Assembly: GCA_005765155.1 (NCBI GenBank)
Contig: VCCP01000005.1
Location: forward strand, 558,001 to 622,000
Direction: 5' to 3'
Origin: Zelopaecilomyces penicillatus
Taxonomy: Eukaryota > Ascomycota > Sordariomycetes > Hypocreales > Pseudodiploosporaceae
DNA: 64,000 nt
Shown here in pieces: positions 44,288 through 54,543 of the stretch. The notes under the pieces were generated by a model. That model saw only the letters and a program-made list of their open reading frames with translations. It ran no database searches and was not told the origin of the DNA. A program made the position numbers and the translations under genes. How positions within the stretch are numbered: position 1 is the stretch's first letter; the number at the start of each line of letters is the position of its first letter.

Positions 44288-45957
44288 CTAGGAAATATAC
44301 TCATCCAGAATACTCTTCAACACCTCAACATCAATGCCCTTCTTTGAGAACCCACCCTTATGGTGCTTGTGTTTGCATGGAGGTAGGGGAAGACGGTCAA
44401 CGACCTGAATCACACCATTCTTGGCAATACCATCCCGCAAAAACACCTGCGAGAATCCATTGACTTTCATCGTAGCAAAACCAAAGACCCTCGCAATGTC
44501 CACGGAAATATGCGCATCCCCAAGGAACGTCGGCAAGTCATAATGCTCACGACTGCTCATCGACGCTTTCCGTTGATCATCGTCATCATCAGCATCACTA
44601 CTCTCGCGCTTATCGTAAAACGCATCGTGATACAGCGTCGCATTAGGCACAATCTGGTACTTCAGCAGAGCGCCTAAATATTTACGCCCCGTTTTAGTAT
44701 TGAAGAGAAAGGCGTTTGCTCTCGCGCCCAGCGCGGCAAAGGCACCGTTGGAAGGCGCAAAGATGGTGCTGCCGATGATATTGGCGCCGTGGATGAATTT
44801 AACAAAGTCGGTCTTTTCGTAGGCGAGTAGTAGAGTTGAGAACTGGGCTGGGAAGAGGGAGATGAGGCGGCCTGCATGGGGGGGTGGAATGAGGACTTGG
44901 TTTACGGCGTGGATGACTCCGTTGCTGGCGGCCTGTAATTATGTGAGGGATCTTGATCAGCAAAAGTGCATCTCCAAAAAGGGAGTGGGTCTGTCAGCAT
45001 TGAGTTGCCGATCAGCCGGTGCAGTAGCAAATTGCAATTGCACTTGGCAAATAGAGTAATTATCCTTGTCGCAAAGATGTAAGTAGATAGATGAGAATGA
45101 AAAGTCAGTCATACAATATCTGCAGCAACCACCTTGCTGTAAAAGTTAATCCTCACACCCGACAACCCCACGCTCGGACGCAGCCGCTGCGGCTCATCTC
45201 CAAGCAGCTTCTCATCCAGCGCCGACGGAATCGTGTACGTGTGCAAGATCCTACCAGCTGGATACTTGCCCAGCCCAATGTGGTAGTGTAGGGCGTCCTC
45301 GACGATCTTGTCCCCGAAATCAGGGTGGTCGTCGGGGATATCGTCAAAGGCCTCGTCGACGGGGGCGAAGAGCGTGAAAGCAGCATCGGCGTCTGTGCAG
45401 TTGAGCAGCTTGACGACGCTGGGGTGCTTGTCGACGAGCTTGGCGAACTTGGTGGTGTACTCGCTGCGGCTGATGAGCTCGTAGATGGTCAAGTCGCTGC
45501 CTTTGCCACTGTCACGGTCACGATCACGATCATGTCCAATATTGCGCAGGGTTCCCTCAATGTCAGCGTACGTCTCTGCACCGGCAATGGCCTCCCTGAA
45601 ACCAGAGTGCATCGGCGCCATCATCATCTTCATCTTCCGGCCGGCATCTTGCACGGCCGAATGCACAGCGGCATCAAACGCGGCGCGGATTCGCTTTGCC
45701 GCACGGCCATGTTCGCCCAGCAGACCAAACGCCGCGTCCACGGACTGGGAAGACGGAACAGCAACCGCATCGTTCCAGAAGGAAGAAGGCTGTTGGTGCT
45801 GTTGGAGGCGGTGTTGCTGCTGTTGTTGGAGATTGGCGTCAGCACCAGCAAATGCGTGAGATGATGCCTGCTGGAAGTGGGCCTCGGGATCCACTGGGAG
45901 AACCACTGCGGCAGCGACGGCCGCCAGCGACAGGACCGAGCAGATGAGTCTCTTCAT
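44288..45957 (-). CDS. Secreted protein with two FAS1 (fasciclin) domains, 2 exons
   Basis: Exons on the minus strand 45957-45115 and 44932-44288 give 495 aa. The start at 45957 begins a signal peptide (MKRLICSVLSLAAVAAAVVL); an upstream in-frame ATG at 46101 would bury it. A Gln/His-rich linker (about 40-60) precedes FAS1 domain 1 (about 150-300), with LTIYELISRSEYTTKFAKLVD, FTLFAPVDEAFDDIP, ALHYHIGLGKYPA, and NGVIHAVNQVLIPP at the exon join. Domain 2 (about 305-480) has STLLLAYEKTDFVKFI, GSTIFAPSNGAFAAL, LLKYQIVPNATLYHD and NGVIQVVDRLPLPP. FAS1 domains mediate adhesion in the cell wall or at the surface. No GPI signal is evident (it ends in KSILDEYIS), so it is probably secreted or wall-associated. 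The 182-bp intron is the longest I infer here. Confidence 0.9.
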
Positions 45958-47901
45958 CTCAGGAACGGAGAGTTTCGTGTTTTTAAAAATAAGGATGTTT
46001 CCCTTATGCCGTCGCTGTGTAGCTGTTTGTGTGTCTCTTTTTTTTCTTTGGGGTAGGGTTAGCAAAACAATGGCCGTGTTTCGTAAAAAAAGAGGAAACA
46101 ACAGCAGTTAAGCTAGGCTGGGGGAGCTTGGTTGCTTGGGGAGCTTGGAGTGTTCGTCCGGCATTGGCGGAACGAAGAAGCGTCATTCCATCGAGTCGAC
46201 TTCGTCACTGCACAGTTTCACACTCACACACACTCACGCACACTCATACTGATACGTGTACTACGATGGGCTCTACAGAAAAGTCGATGCATTGAGGGGG
46301 CAGACGGGCCGACGGACAACGAGAGTAGCAGGCAGTTGGCACTCATCCATTCATTCACTTCTCTACGCATTCAACCAAGTCCATGGAAAAGTGACATGAT
46401 CTATTTCAAGGTCCATCAATGCCCAGCGATCAAACGAACACTGGTGGTTTCGGAATGCTTCACATCCGTGCTATTTGTACTGCTGTAACTACTATACACA
46501 GCCTTGCTCAGCGTCAAGCTCGCAATTCCGATGAGCCCCACGGATGTGTTCGGATGGGGGGTTCTGATCCTGACGTCAACACTAAGACGGAACGCCTTGG
46601 GCCACGCAATTCCACACGCACTTTTACACGCCGCCCATTTGTATTAGTGTGCTGATGGTCCCCATTTGCCCAATCTCTGCAGCCAAACAGCGAGCCTAGC
46701 AAGGAAGAAGAACAAAAAGTCATCCAATCCAACAGGCCCAATCATCCAAAGAGTTTGCCATCCAGTCATGCAGTAATTAATTAACTACCTACCCGCCCTG
46801 CTCCAGGACAAGGATGGAGGTGCTAACTCGGGGGGCATGGGCAACATAATGCTACATACAGCACTGGACAGCCCTAGACGCAGCACCGCTTAGCAATCCT
46901 AAGCCCTATGGATTCGAAAGCACTTCCAAGGTTGCTCGCATGGCTAGGTTGCCGCAATGCACCTAACAGTAAAGGTAGGTACTCTTGCAGAGCCGAGTCC
47001 CTTGTTAGCCACAACTAACAAACAGCATCCAATAGTCTCCTGGTACTGGCCTGCAACTTTGCTTGCGAGGCGGAGTAAAAAAAAACCAAGCACCCTCCTC
47101 TCCATCCCATCCCTGCCACGCGCGCGGCCCCATAATGACAGCCGCAGTGCTGACAGCAGCAAGGTCGCCTGTGCCTGTTCCGGTGTAGCCTAGAAAAAAA
47201 ATAGGGAAGGGATTTGCCATGTTTCCCAGCAAAACTTGGGGCAGAAATATTCGGGCCAAGCCTAGGGATGACCTACAGGCCTTTCACTGAATGGCTAGTT
47301 TTACTGGTAGGTGTAGAGAGCAGCTAGGCGCTAATGTAGGTAGTTAGTCAAGCTCCGATAAGCACACCAGGCTTTGAGCCCAAAAATAAACCTGGAAATA
47401 CCTAATAACTGACAGGGCTGGAATTGGGGGTTCAGTTCGCGCCCCTCTCCCCCCTCTCCCCCCTGCGCCCGAGGACACGGACACTGCAGTACACACCTTA
47501 TTATCTGCTGACCTGGACCTTGGGGGCTGAGGCTGGCTGGCTGGCAAATGTTTCTTTCCCATTTATGACCCATTCACCAAAGGCTGCAGCACACAAACCT
47601 GTAAAGCAATAATATCTGGCTTCCGTCAGCCTTTGTTTATAGATTGGGCTGTTCTCGTTCCTGCTGAGACTTTGCTCACTGTGGTCTTTTCACTTTATCG
47701 ACTATAGTACTCCGTACGTTATCGTCAACCCCACTCTGAATTCCACCGGTAAAGCATCAACACAGCTCAACCACCACCAAATACCCTTCCTGCAACGCCC
47801 ACCGGCCCCCCATCCACCACCACATATCGGATACGTACATCTCTCCAACGCTTCACTTCTCCAACACCTGCGAAAGCCGGTAGCCCGCAACATCACCCAA
47901 C
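45958..47901. other. Long divergent spacer
   Basis: A 1.9-kb head-to-head interval between the FAS1 gene and the DUF7053-type gene. It holds short CA/ACTC repeats near 46200-46255 and several homopolymer runs. Open frames here are short, on both strands, and without family resemblance. It should contain both promoters. Confidence 0.45.
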
Positions 47902-48990
47902 ATGTTGCGCAAAAAGGAGGCGTACACGGTGATTACGCCCATCCCCGGCTTTATCCCCCGCCAGCTCGCCCTCGACATCCTCCACTCGCACAGCGAGGTC
48001 ATCACCCTCAACCCGCTGGTGACGAGCCACAAGGCCATCACCGCTCCGCGTACCGCCTCCGCCGATGAGTTCTACAGCACCTGGTACGAGATTGAGGAGC
48101 GCATCCAGTATGTTCCCGGCATGGGCAAGGTCGGCTCCGGCTTGATCACTTTCAATGGCTGCTTCCACAACATGCCGTGGGGTCTGCAGACGCACATCTA
48201 CGCGCCGCTAAACATCGATCTGCGCAATCGTTATCGTATCGGCGGCAACCAGCCTGGCATCGAAGGCCCTGAGCATCGCGAGATTGGCCTCGAGAGCCTC
48301 GGCGCGCCCGCCGACGGCCTGTACCTGCGGGAAGATATTGAGATCAAGTGCAACATCGCCATGGTCTCCTTCGTCAAGGCCCAGCTCAAGGTTGCCAGCA
48401 AAGAGATGGTCCAGCGAATTATCAAAAAGGCTGAGCTACTCGACGCCGGTGTTCTCACTGCTATGATCGAGGACGGCAAGCTCAAGACGATCAACCCCAA
48501 CGACCGGTCCTACACTCCAGCCAGATCCAACACCGTCATGAGCCATAACGGGCCCATGTATACGGTTGGCAACCCGAACCAGGCTTTGGCCTCACATCCA
48601 CCACTCCCTGGCTACTCACCATCCTACCCAGCCTACGCGCAACTCGCACCACCTCCCTCCGTGTCGCCCCAGCCATATCACACTCTACACGACCAGCAGT
48701 ATCAGCAGCACGACCAGCAATGCCAACAATACCAACAACAACAACAACAACAACAGTCGACACACTCGCCGCCGCCTCCGATCCCTCCCAAGGAGCAGAT
48801 GGTCATCATGGAACTGCCCGGCGACTATCCCGCTCCCCAAGGGTCGCCTAATTATCAATCCCCTCAGCCCAGCCCTGGCTACGCTCCGCCCGCTCTTCAG
48901 CAACAGCAGCAGCAGCAGAGCCAGAACCGTGATTCAGTGATATCCCAAAAGCTCCGGCGGCCTCAATCCAAGCTTAGTCCAGGCAGCTAA
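47902..48990 (+). CDS. DUF7053-type protein with disordered Pro/Gln-rich C-terminus
   Basis: A single exon of 362 aa. The N-terminal domain (about 1-185) begins MLRKKEAYTVITPIPGFIPRQLALDILHSHSEVITLNPLV and contains EIEERIQYVPGMGKVGSGLITFNGCFHNMPWGLQTHIYAPLNIDLRNRYRIGG, matching the fungal domain I know as DUF7053. I believe it has a lipid-binding (START/SRPBCC-like) fold, but no biochemical role is established to my knowledge. From about 215 onward the chain is disordered, rich in Pro, Tyr, Ser and Gln, with a run of seven Gln near residue 280 and another of six near 345. The frame is uninterrupted through the repeats, which argues for selection on the tail. No signal peptide. Confidence 0.8.
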   Translation: MLRKKEAYTVITPIPGFIPRQLALDILHSHSEVITLNPLVTSHKAITAPRTASADEFYSTWYEIEERIQYVPGMGKVGSGLITFNGCFHNMPWGLQTHIYAPLNIDLRNRYRIGGNQPGIEGPEHREIGLESLGAPADGLYLREDIEIKCNIAMVSFVKAQLKVASKEMVQRIIKKAELLDAGVLTAMIEDGKLKTINPNDRSYTPARSNTVMSHNGPMYTVGNPNQALASHPPLPGYSPSYPAYAQLAPPPSVSPQPYHTLHDQQYQQHDQQCQQYQQQQQQQQSTHSPPPPIPPKEQMVIMELPGDYPAPQGSPNYQSPQPSPGYAPPALQQQQQQQSQNRDSVISQKLRRPQSKLSPGS

Positions 48991-50662
48991 AGAGACTCAG
49001 CGCCATTGGGTAGCATAGATATGCGACGAAACTTGACCAAAATGGAGACTTTGAGGCGCATTTTTGCTGCTCGCGGCTCTAGAACGTCCAACCAACACTC
49101 CATTCTTTTTTTTTCCCTTCGCATCACAGTCACAGCAACATTTTTCTGGGTCGAGACCATTTTTCTTCATGCCATTTTGGTTTCAGAAATGCGCAACCTG
49201 AAGCGGAAGGTGATGGGGGGGCTGACGAGGGGTCTGGTCAGACGCTTTGGCCGCTTCTTGGCAGAATATGAGGGTGAGGCTCTCCCCAAGTACGAGGGAA
49301 ACTGGACAGTTTTTTTACTGTCTCAGAAAGTGTGAGGTTAAACACACGTAGGTACAATACGTTGGGATGGGAATTGAATATTTGGCAGTGCTGAAAAATG
49401 TAATGCACTTGGTGGGACTGGGCGTACTTGGCGAAGACGATGATGTTACCAAAATTGTTTTTTTATTTTTTACATATTATACCATGACAGCACAAATATT
49501 AAATTGAAGGCGTTTAATTAAACAAACCTATATGAACCTCCTTACTTGAATTTTGCCATCTCATGAACACCCTAGGTTGGGGTAGTTGTTTCCCAAAATA
49601 AATAAACTTCGATTCTAGCCATGCCGAGTTAGAATATTCCAGATGAGGCAAATCAACTGCATGCTAAATTTTCGGATGGTGAGTATCCGACCAGATGAGA
49701 TGTGGCGGTCGGACCATTGAACTGCCAAAAAAAAATTAAAAATCAAAATGGCAGTAGATCTCAAACAATCTCGTCTTTGACACAAGGTCCCCTAGATGGA
49801 TCGCGCGGGGATGCCGAGGGCGGTGCAAAAAGCTTTGTTATGCTTGGCTTTTATGCTTGGCTTGGCTCCTGTTTACACTGCTAGGTACGGTAGGTACCTA
49901 CCTAGGCAACTTAACAGTTCCGAACCTCGTCGGATGTTGTCCCGAGGATGTTGTCCCGAGGATTTGATAGCGCAAACGGTGATCAGGCCCTTTATTCCCA
50001 GACGCTGACAAATATTGAAGGAGGAGACCAGACCGTATCTAACTCATGCGGTGTTTTGGAGACTCTACAAGTCCGCACTCTATAGAGCTAATATTTACAT
50101 CTTGAAAGCCATGGCGATACAAACTTTGGGTATTTCAGGTAATAGCAAATATATGTACGATATCCTCAACCTGCACCGTTTATCTAGAATTGAGATTCTA
50201 GGATTCTGAGAGCCATGCAATGGTATATTTTAAGTCTGTGTAACTGTATCCATGAGCTCCCACACGGTTGAGAACGACACCATTGCTTCATTACTTCATA
50301 GAGGTTTGTGGCAGGCAGCAGTTTAACAGCTCTACTCTTCTAGGAGCTTAATCTTACTATGTATATTCAGCGGAAGCATGTATCGTTGATATACATCTTT
50401 TTAGCCAATTACATCCTCCAAGTACCTACCTAGTTGTCATCCTTCTGTTGATTTACAAGCAATGCTTGGAAATCACAAGATAACACAACTTCTGAGCTCA
50501 CTTGCATCACCATCATCGCCTCGTGAATTAAGAACAGAATATGATTCTAGGATTCAAATTAAATGTAGAATCAACCCATTCTCCCAGACCCAAATTTAGT
50601 ATCAAATCTCGATTTACTCAATCAGCCACCTACCAACTAACAACATATCCCAATCCCTCACA
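48991..50662. other. Intergenic spacer
   Basis: A 1.7-kb interval with no supported gene. Open frames at 49006-49335 and 49702-50209 lack family resemblance. An exact 14-base tandem duplication lies at 49933-49960. It includes the promoter of the Gfo/Idh/MocA gene. Confidence 0.45.
49933..49960. repeat. Tandem duplication of 14 bases
   Basis: Two exact adjacent copies of GATGTTGTCCCGAG in non-coding sequence. Confidence 0.85.
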
Positions 50663-51867
50663 ATGGCCCCCATCCGCACCGCCATCATCGGCCTCTCCTC
50701 AACCGCCATCACATCCTGGGCCAGCACCGCCCACCTCCCTTACCTCCTCTCCCCCCTCGGCCGCCAAAAGTTCCAAATCGTAGCTCTCTGCAACACCAGC
50801 GTCGAAGCTGCGCAGCGCGCCATCTCCACCTACAACTTACCTCCCAACACAAAAGCCTACGGGGATCCACAGGCATTAGCCGACGATGCAGACATTGACC
50901 TCGTTGTCTGCTGTACACGTGTAGATATTCACTACTCTACTATACTGCCTAGTGTAAAGGCAGGAAAGAGTGTGTTTGTCGAGTGGCCGTTGGCACAGGA
51001 TGCTGCTCGTGCGAGGGAGTTAGTGGCTGCTGCGTCTGAAACTGGGGGTGGTAGGACATTAGTGGGTTTGCAGGGACGGGTTGCGCCTGTTTATGTGAAA
51101 ATCCGTAAGCTTCTTGATGAAGGTCGGATAGGCAAAGTCCTAAGTAGTGAGGCGAGGGCAGCTGGTGGTTCTCTTGATCGAGAGATTCTACCACCAGGCC
51201 TCAAGTATTTTACTGACAGATCGGTGGGAGGTAACATTATCACCATTGGATTTGCACACAGTCAGATTCCCCCTCTCAATTTTCATCTAAAGTTTTACAC
51301 TATGCTAATGATCCATCAGTGTTCGATTCCATACAAAATGTCCTCGGCGAGCTCAACACCCCTACCGCCCACCTCCAGCTCCAACGCCCAGTCGCCAAGA
51401 TCCGCGACCCTTCAACCAAACAAATCCTCGAAACTACCTCATCCAACGTTCCAGACCTCATCTTAGCCACTAGTACCCTTCCCGCATCAAAGATCGTCCA
51501 GAAAGGCGCAACACTCCACGTTCGTTTCCGCCGTGGACAGCCGTTCCGTGGAGAGCCAGCCTTTGTGTGGACCATCAACGGCGAAAAGGGCGAGATTCGG
51601 CTGGTTTCCCCTGGTGGTCCTTCTCTACAGGCTGGAAGCTATACGCCCCCTGTCACGATCGAGGTCCATGATTTTGAGTCTGATGAGGTTGAAGTTGTTG
51701 ACTGGAGCTGGGAGTCGTGGCAGGAGGAGTTGCCAATTATGGCGAGGAATATCGCGGCTCTGTATGAAAGGTTTGCGGCGGGAGTAGTTGATGATGCGAC
51801 TTCGACGTTTGCGAGTGCGTTGGAGAGGCATGAGCAGATTGAAAGTCTTTTGTCGACGTGGAAATAA
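50663..51867 (+). CDS. Gfo/Idh/MocA-family oxidoreductase, Gal80-like group, 2 exons
   Basis: Exons 50663-51260 and 51320-51867 give 381 aa. The N-terminal Rossmann domain shows IRTAIIGLSSTAITSWASTAHLPYLL, FQIVALCNTSVEAAQRAISTYNLPPNTKAYGDPQALADDADIDLVVCCTRVDIHYSTILPSVKAGKSVFVEWPLA; the EWPLA in place of EKPLA is typical of the Gal80-like fungal branch. The C-terminal alpha/beta domain contains GNIITIGFAHMFDSIQNVLGEL across the exon join. Family members use NAD(P) to oxidise or reduce sugars and related alcohols; Gal80 itself is a regulator that lost catalysis. The usual catalytic Lys of EKP is replaced here by Trp, so catalysis may be altered or absent (inference). Cytosolic. Confidence 0.9.
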
Positions 51868-51935
51868 CCCGTCTCTGTAAGGATACAAGTTTCCTGGCTG
51901 TGCAAGTAATGCAATTTGTAGCTCATTGCCCCTGC

Positions 51936-52499
51936 TCAGTGAACAAGATGTAACTGGCCTCCATTGTCAGAAACGGCAAAGTCCAAATCAGGACATGCCT
52001 GTAATAGACTCGCGAACTCATCATCAGAGAGCCCAGACATTTCCTGAATCTCATTCAGCCCAATATTCCTCACATTCACCGTCTTGCCTTTCCCCTTTGC
52101 CGGCCGCCACTGAACAGAATAGCCCGCCTCGTCGTACGACTGAGATACGTCGTCCATCGTCAAACTAGCCCGCGCGGCATCTGCACCACTGTCGCTGAGT
52201 ATGCCTTGCCTTACGAGGTCAGAAAGCTCCTTTTCTTCAACGGTGCATACGTTGTCGACTCTAAACTCGGAGCCTGGGGCATGTCCGAAATCGGTAAAGG
52301 GGCCTTCGATCTGATCCTGGTCGTCTTCTAATATCTCATTATCGGCGATGGTGACAGATGGAGATGATCCTGTGTGAGGCTGTCTTGGGGCTTTTTGTTC
52401 GCGTTCTTTCTGTTTGTACATATTGGTAGTCTCAGTTGAAGGCTCTTGGTCCTTGGAGGGAACAGATGTGACGATCTTGTGTTCCGTTGATTCAGCCAT
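51936..52499 (-). CDS. Small acidic hypothetical protein
   Basis: A single exon of 187 aa from the Met at 52499. The frame is open to 52616, but MAESTEHKIVTSV is the likelier start, since the upstream 39 codons are hydrophobic and unlike the rest. I do not recognise a family. The first half is disordered (Lys/Gln/Glu-rich); the second is acidic and helical, with EEKELSDLVRQGILSDSGADAARASLTMDD, a repeated YDEAGYSVQWRPAKGKGKTVNVRNIGLN stretch, and IQEMSGLSDDEFASLLQACPDLDFAV at the end. No signal or membrane segment. Its 3' end lies 68 bp from that of the Gfo/Idh/MocA gene, so their 3' UTRs probably overlap. Confidence 0.6.
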   Translation of the reverse strand: MAESTEHKIVTSVPSKDQEPSTETTNMYKQKEREQKAPRQPHTGSSPSVTIADNEILEDDQDQIEGPFTDFGHAPGSEFRVDNVCTVEEKELSDLVRQGILSDSGADAARASLTMDDVSQSYDEAGYSVQWRPAKGKGKTVNVRNIGLNEIQEMSGLSDDEFASLLQACPDLDFAVSDNGGQLHLVH

Positions 52500-54543
52500 T
52501 TTTTGGGGGGCAAGTAGGGTAGCGAAGCGGCAATTGGCAGGTATCATGTGTTTTTGCGTGTCTAATTCTGATGAAATGACCGTGATGAGAGAGCATGATA
52601 TAGCACTTCCAGCCACTACGAAGCCTAGGCAAATTGACCGAGTGAGTCACTTCATTGTAGAGTCATCCTCAGAAACTCAACCTATTCATAAGCCCAGTCA
52701 TACAAAGTAACTGCGCCCCCTTGAATGTTCCATGATAAACCAATCGCCACGAAGTGAAATGGTTTGACAAGTCATTGAATATTGGATACGCAGCTACTAG
52801 AACGTATACCCGCGTTGCTATTGCCACTCAATAGGCCAGTTAGCCGCCCATCTATCCAAAGACGAATGCTCCATTTTTATCAGCCCTGCCAGCCTGACAG
52901 AACGTTCTTTTTCATAAATTAGGGCTTATGTTCCAGGGATACGAGACAAAGGGGAGCAGGATAGAGGTGTGTATGCGGTATTGTAAGGATGAGCCACAAA
53001 CCGGGTGACGAGGGACAGCGGAGTTTTGACGACGGGATACAGCAATGAACCGAAAGACATTGACGTCTGACTCAGCTGCAATTTGTTGAGATGTCTGCTG
53101 CGCTACCACCATTGAGGCGGGTAACGACTCAGGCGTCTCAGCGCCCACTAGCACGCGGCCCATGGATGCATACAGCCTACAGGTGGCCTACAGATGCCTA
53201 CAGGTCGGGTACTGGAGCACAGCATCCGGCATCCTGCCGTGTTCCAGCAACCTGAACTCTATCACTGCGAATGCCGCAACAGGCCAATACATGGTGATTT
53301 ACCGAGCCTTCCGCAGAAAACTCCGTCGACTGTGCAACTCAGTACTTACTAGACAGACAACTATCACGCCCGATCACATATGTATCAGGGCATGCATCCA
53401 AGATTGAGATGAACCAATGCTATTGCTGAATGGTCTGATTCAATGTCTCATGTGCTGGATCGTGGCTTTCTGCATAGGTACTGTAAAACAGGGCTTGCCA
53501 TCTCAGCTTGACTATTTGAAGCTGTCATGTGAAGCCTGGACGAGGCTCTCCATATTACAGAGTGTCCGTTCTGGGCATCCCCCGCATGGAAAATAAACAA
53601 CACCTAAGCAACCGTACTGTACTGTCAGCGTTGAGTTTCACCCGCACGGTATTAGTTGCAGGCTGTCTGTCACCTTGCTCCATGTGCCGCGGGACATATT
53701 GTCACTGACAACGCGGCTCTATGAGGAGATTTCCTGTTACTGAATGATGATCAACAGGTGCATCATCTATGACTGTGGATCTTGCGCAGAGAACAAACGT
53801 GTGCTGTACTAGTTGTAATACGTAGCATGACCAGTTGATTGCACACTGATCACCACACAGTGCATCCTTCAGCATGTGAAAGATGGGAGAAATCGCTGAT
53901 CGCCGACGACAGCCAGAGAACAGACCTAGAACCTTGAAACCCCCACACTGAACTGGATTTGGAGCACGTGGACCCCTACAGAAAGCCTACCGCAGGCTAC
54001 CAGACCTCTGCAGCATCCCCCACACAGCGTCATCTCCGGGCCGGCAGAGCGGTCAGATGGCCTTTCGTCAAGTCCGGCCCAACATCCCCAACAAGGCCTC
54101 ATCGAAAACATTGACAAATCCACTCAAACCTCTCTCACCTATACCCTCGCCCACGCTCTCTCTGCCCACCTACAACCGTCTCCTTGAACCGACCCCCTCC
54201 TATCGTGCGCTGCTGCAGTTTGCGACTATTCTTCGACTCTGTCTCTCTCGCTCCCAAGCACATGCAACCATCGATCCAGAACTCCCGCCCTCATAGAACC
54301 GCAAGCAAGCTTTTTGTTAGCCTTTCAAGCACAGTATTTCGACCGCAAAAACTTTAACCATCGTGGCGCAAAGTATCTGTATACACGTTTACTGTTTTAA
54401 ATAATACGTCATAATCCAACTTGACCAAGGCATATTTTTGTCCAAATAATCATACCGCCAACGGAATGGGTTCGACGTGATCAACATTTCCTCGACTGTA
54501 ATCACCCCTCAATGCCCCTCCTGCTATTGCAGGGCCGCGCAAC
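52500..54543. other. Divergent gene-free spacer
   Basis: A 2-kb interval between the small acidic gene (-) and the patatin-type lipase gene (+). Open frames (for example 52912-53163 and 53162-53407) are short and unlike any family. CCTACAG is repeated near 53170-53205. It should contain the lipase promoter near 54300-54540. Confidence 0.45.

Noticed and set aside
45325..45864. Open frame of 179 codons antisense to the FAS1 protein
   Set aside because: Shadow of the signal-peptide and linker region of the FAS1 gene; its composition reflects the complement of Gln- and Ala-rich codons.
53162..53407. Short open frame near CCTACAG repeats
   Set aside because: Only 81 codons, repeat-derived start, no family resemblance.
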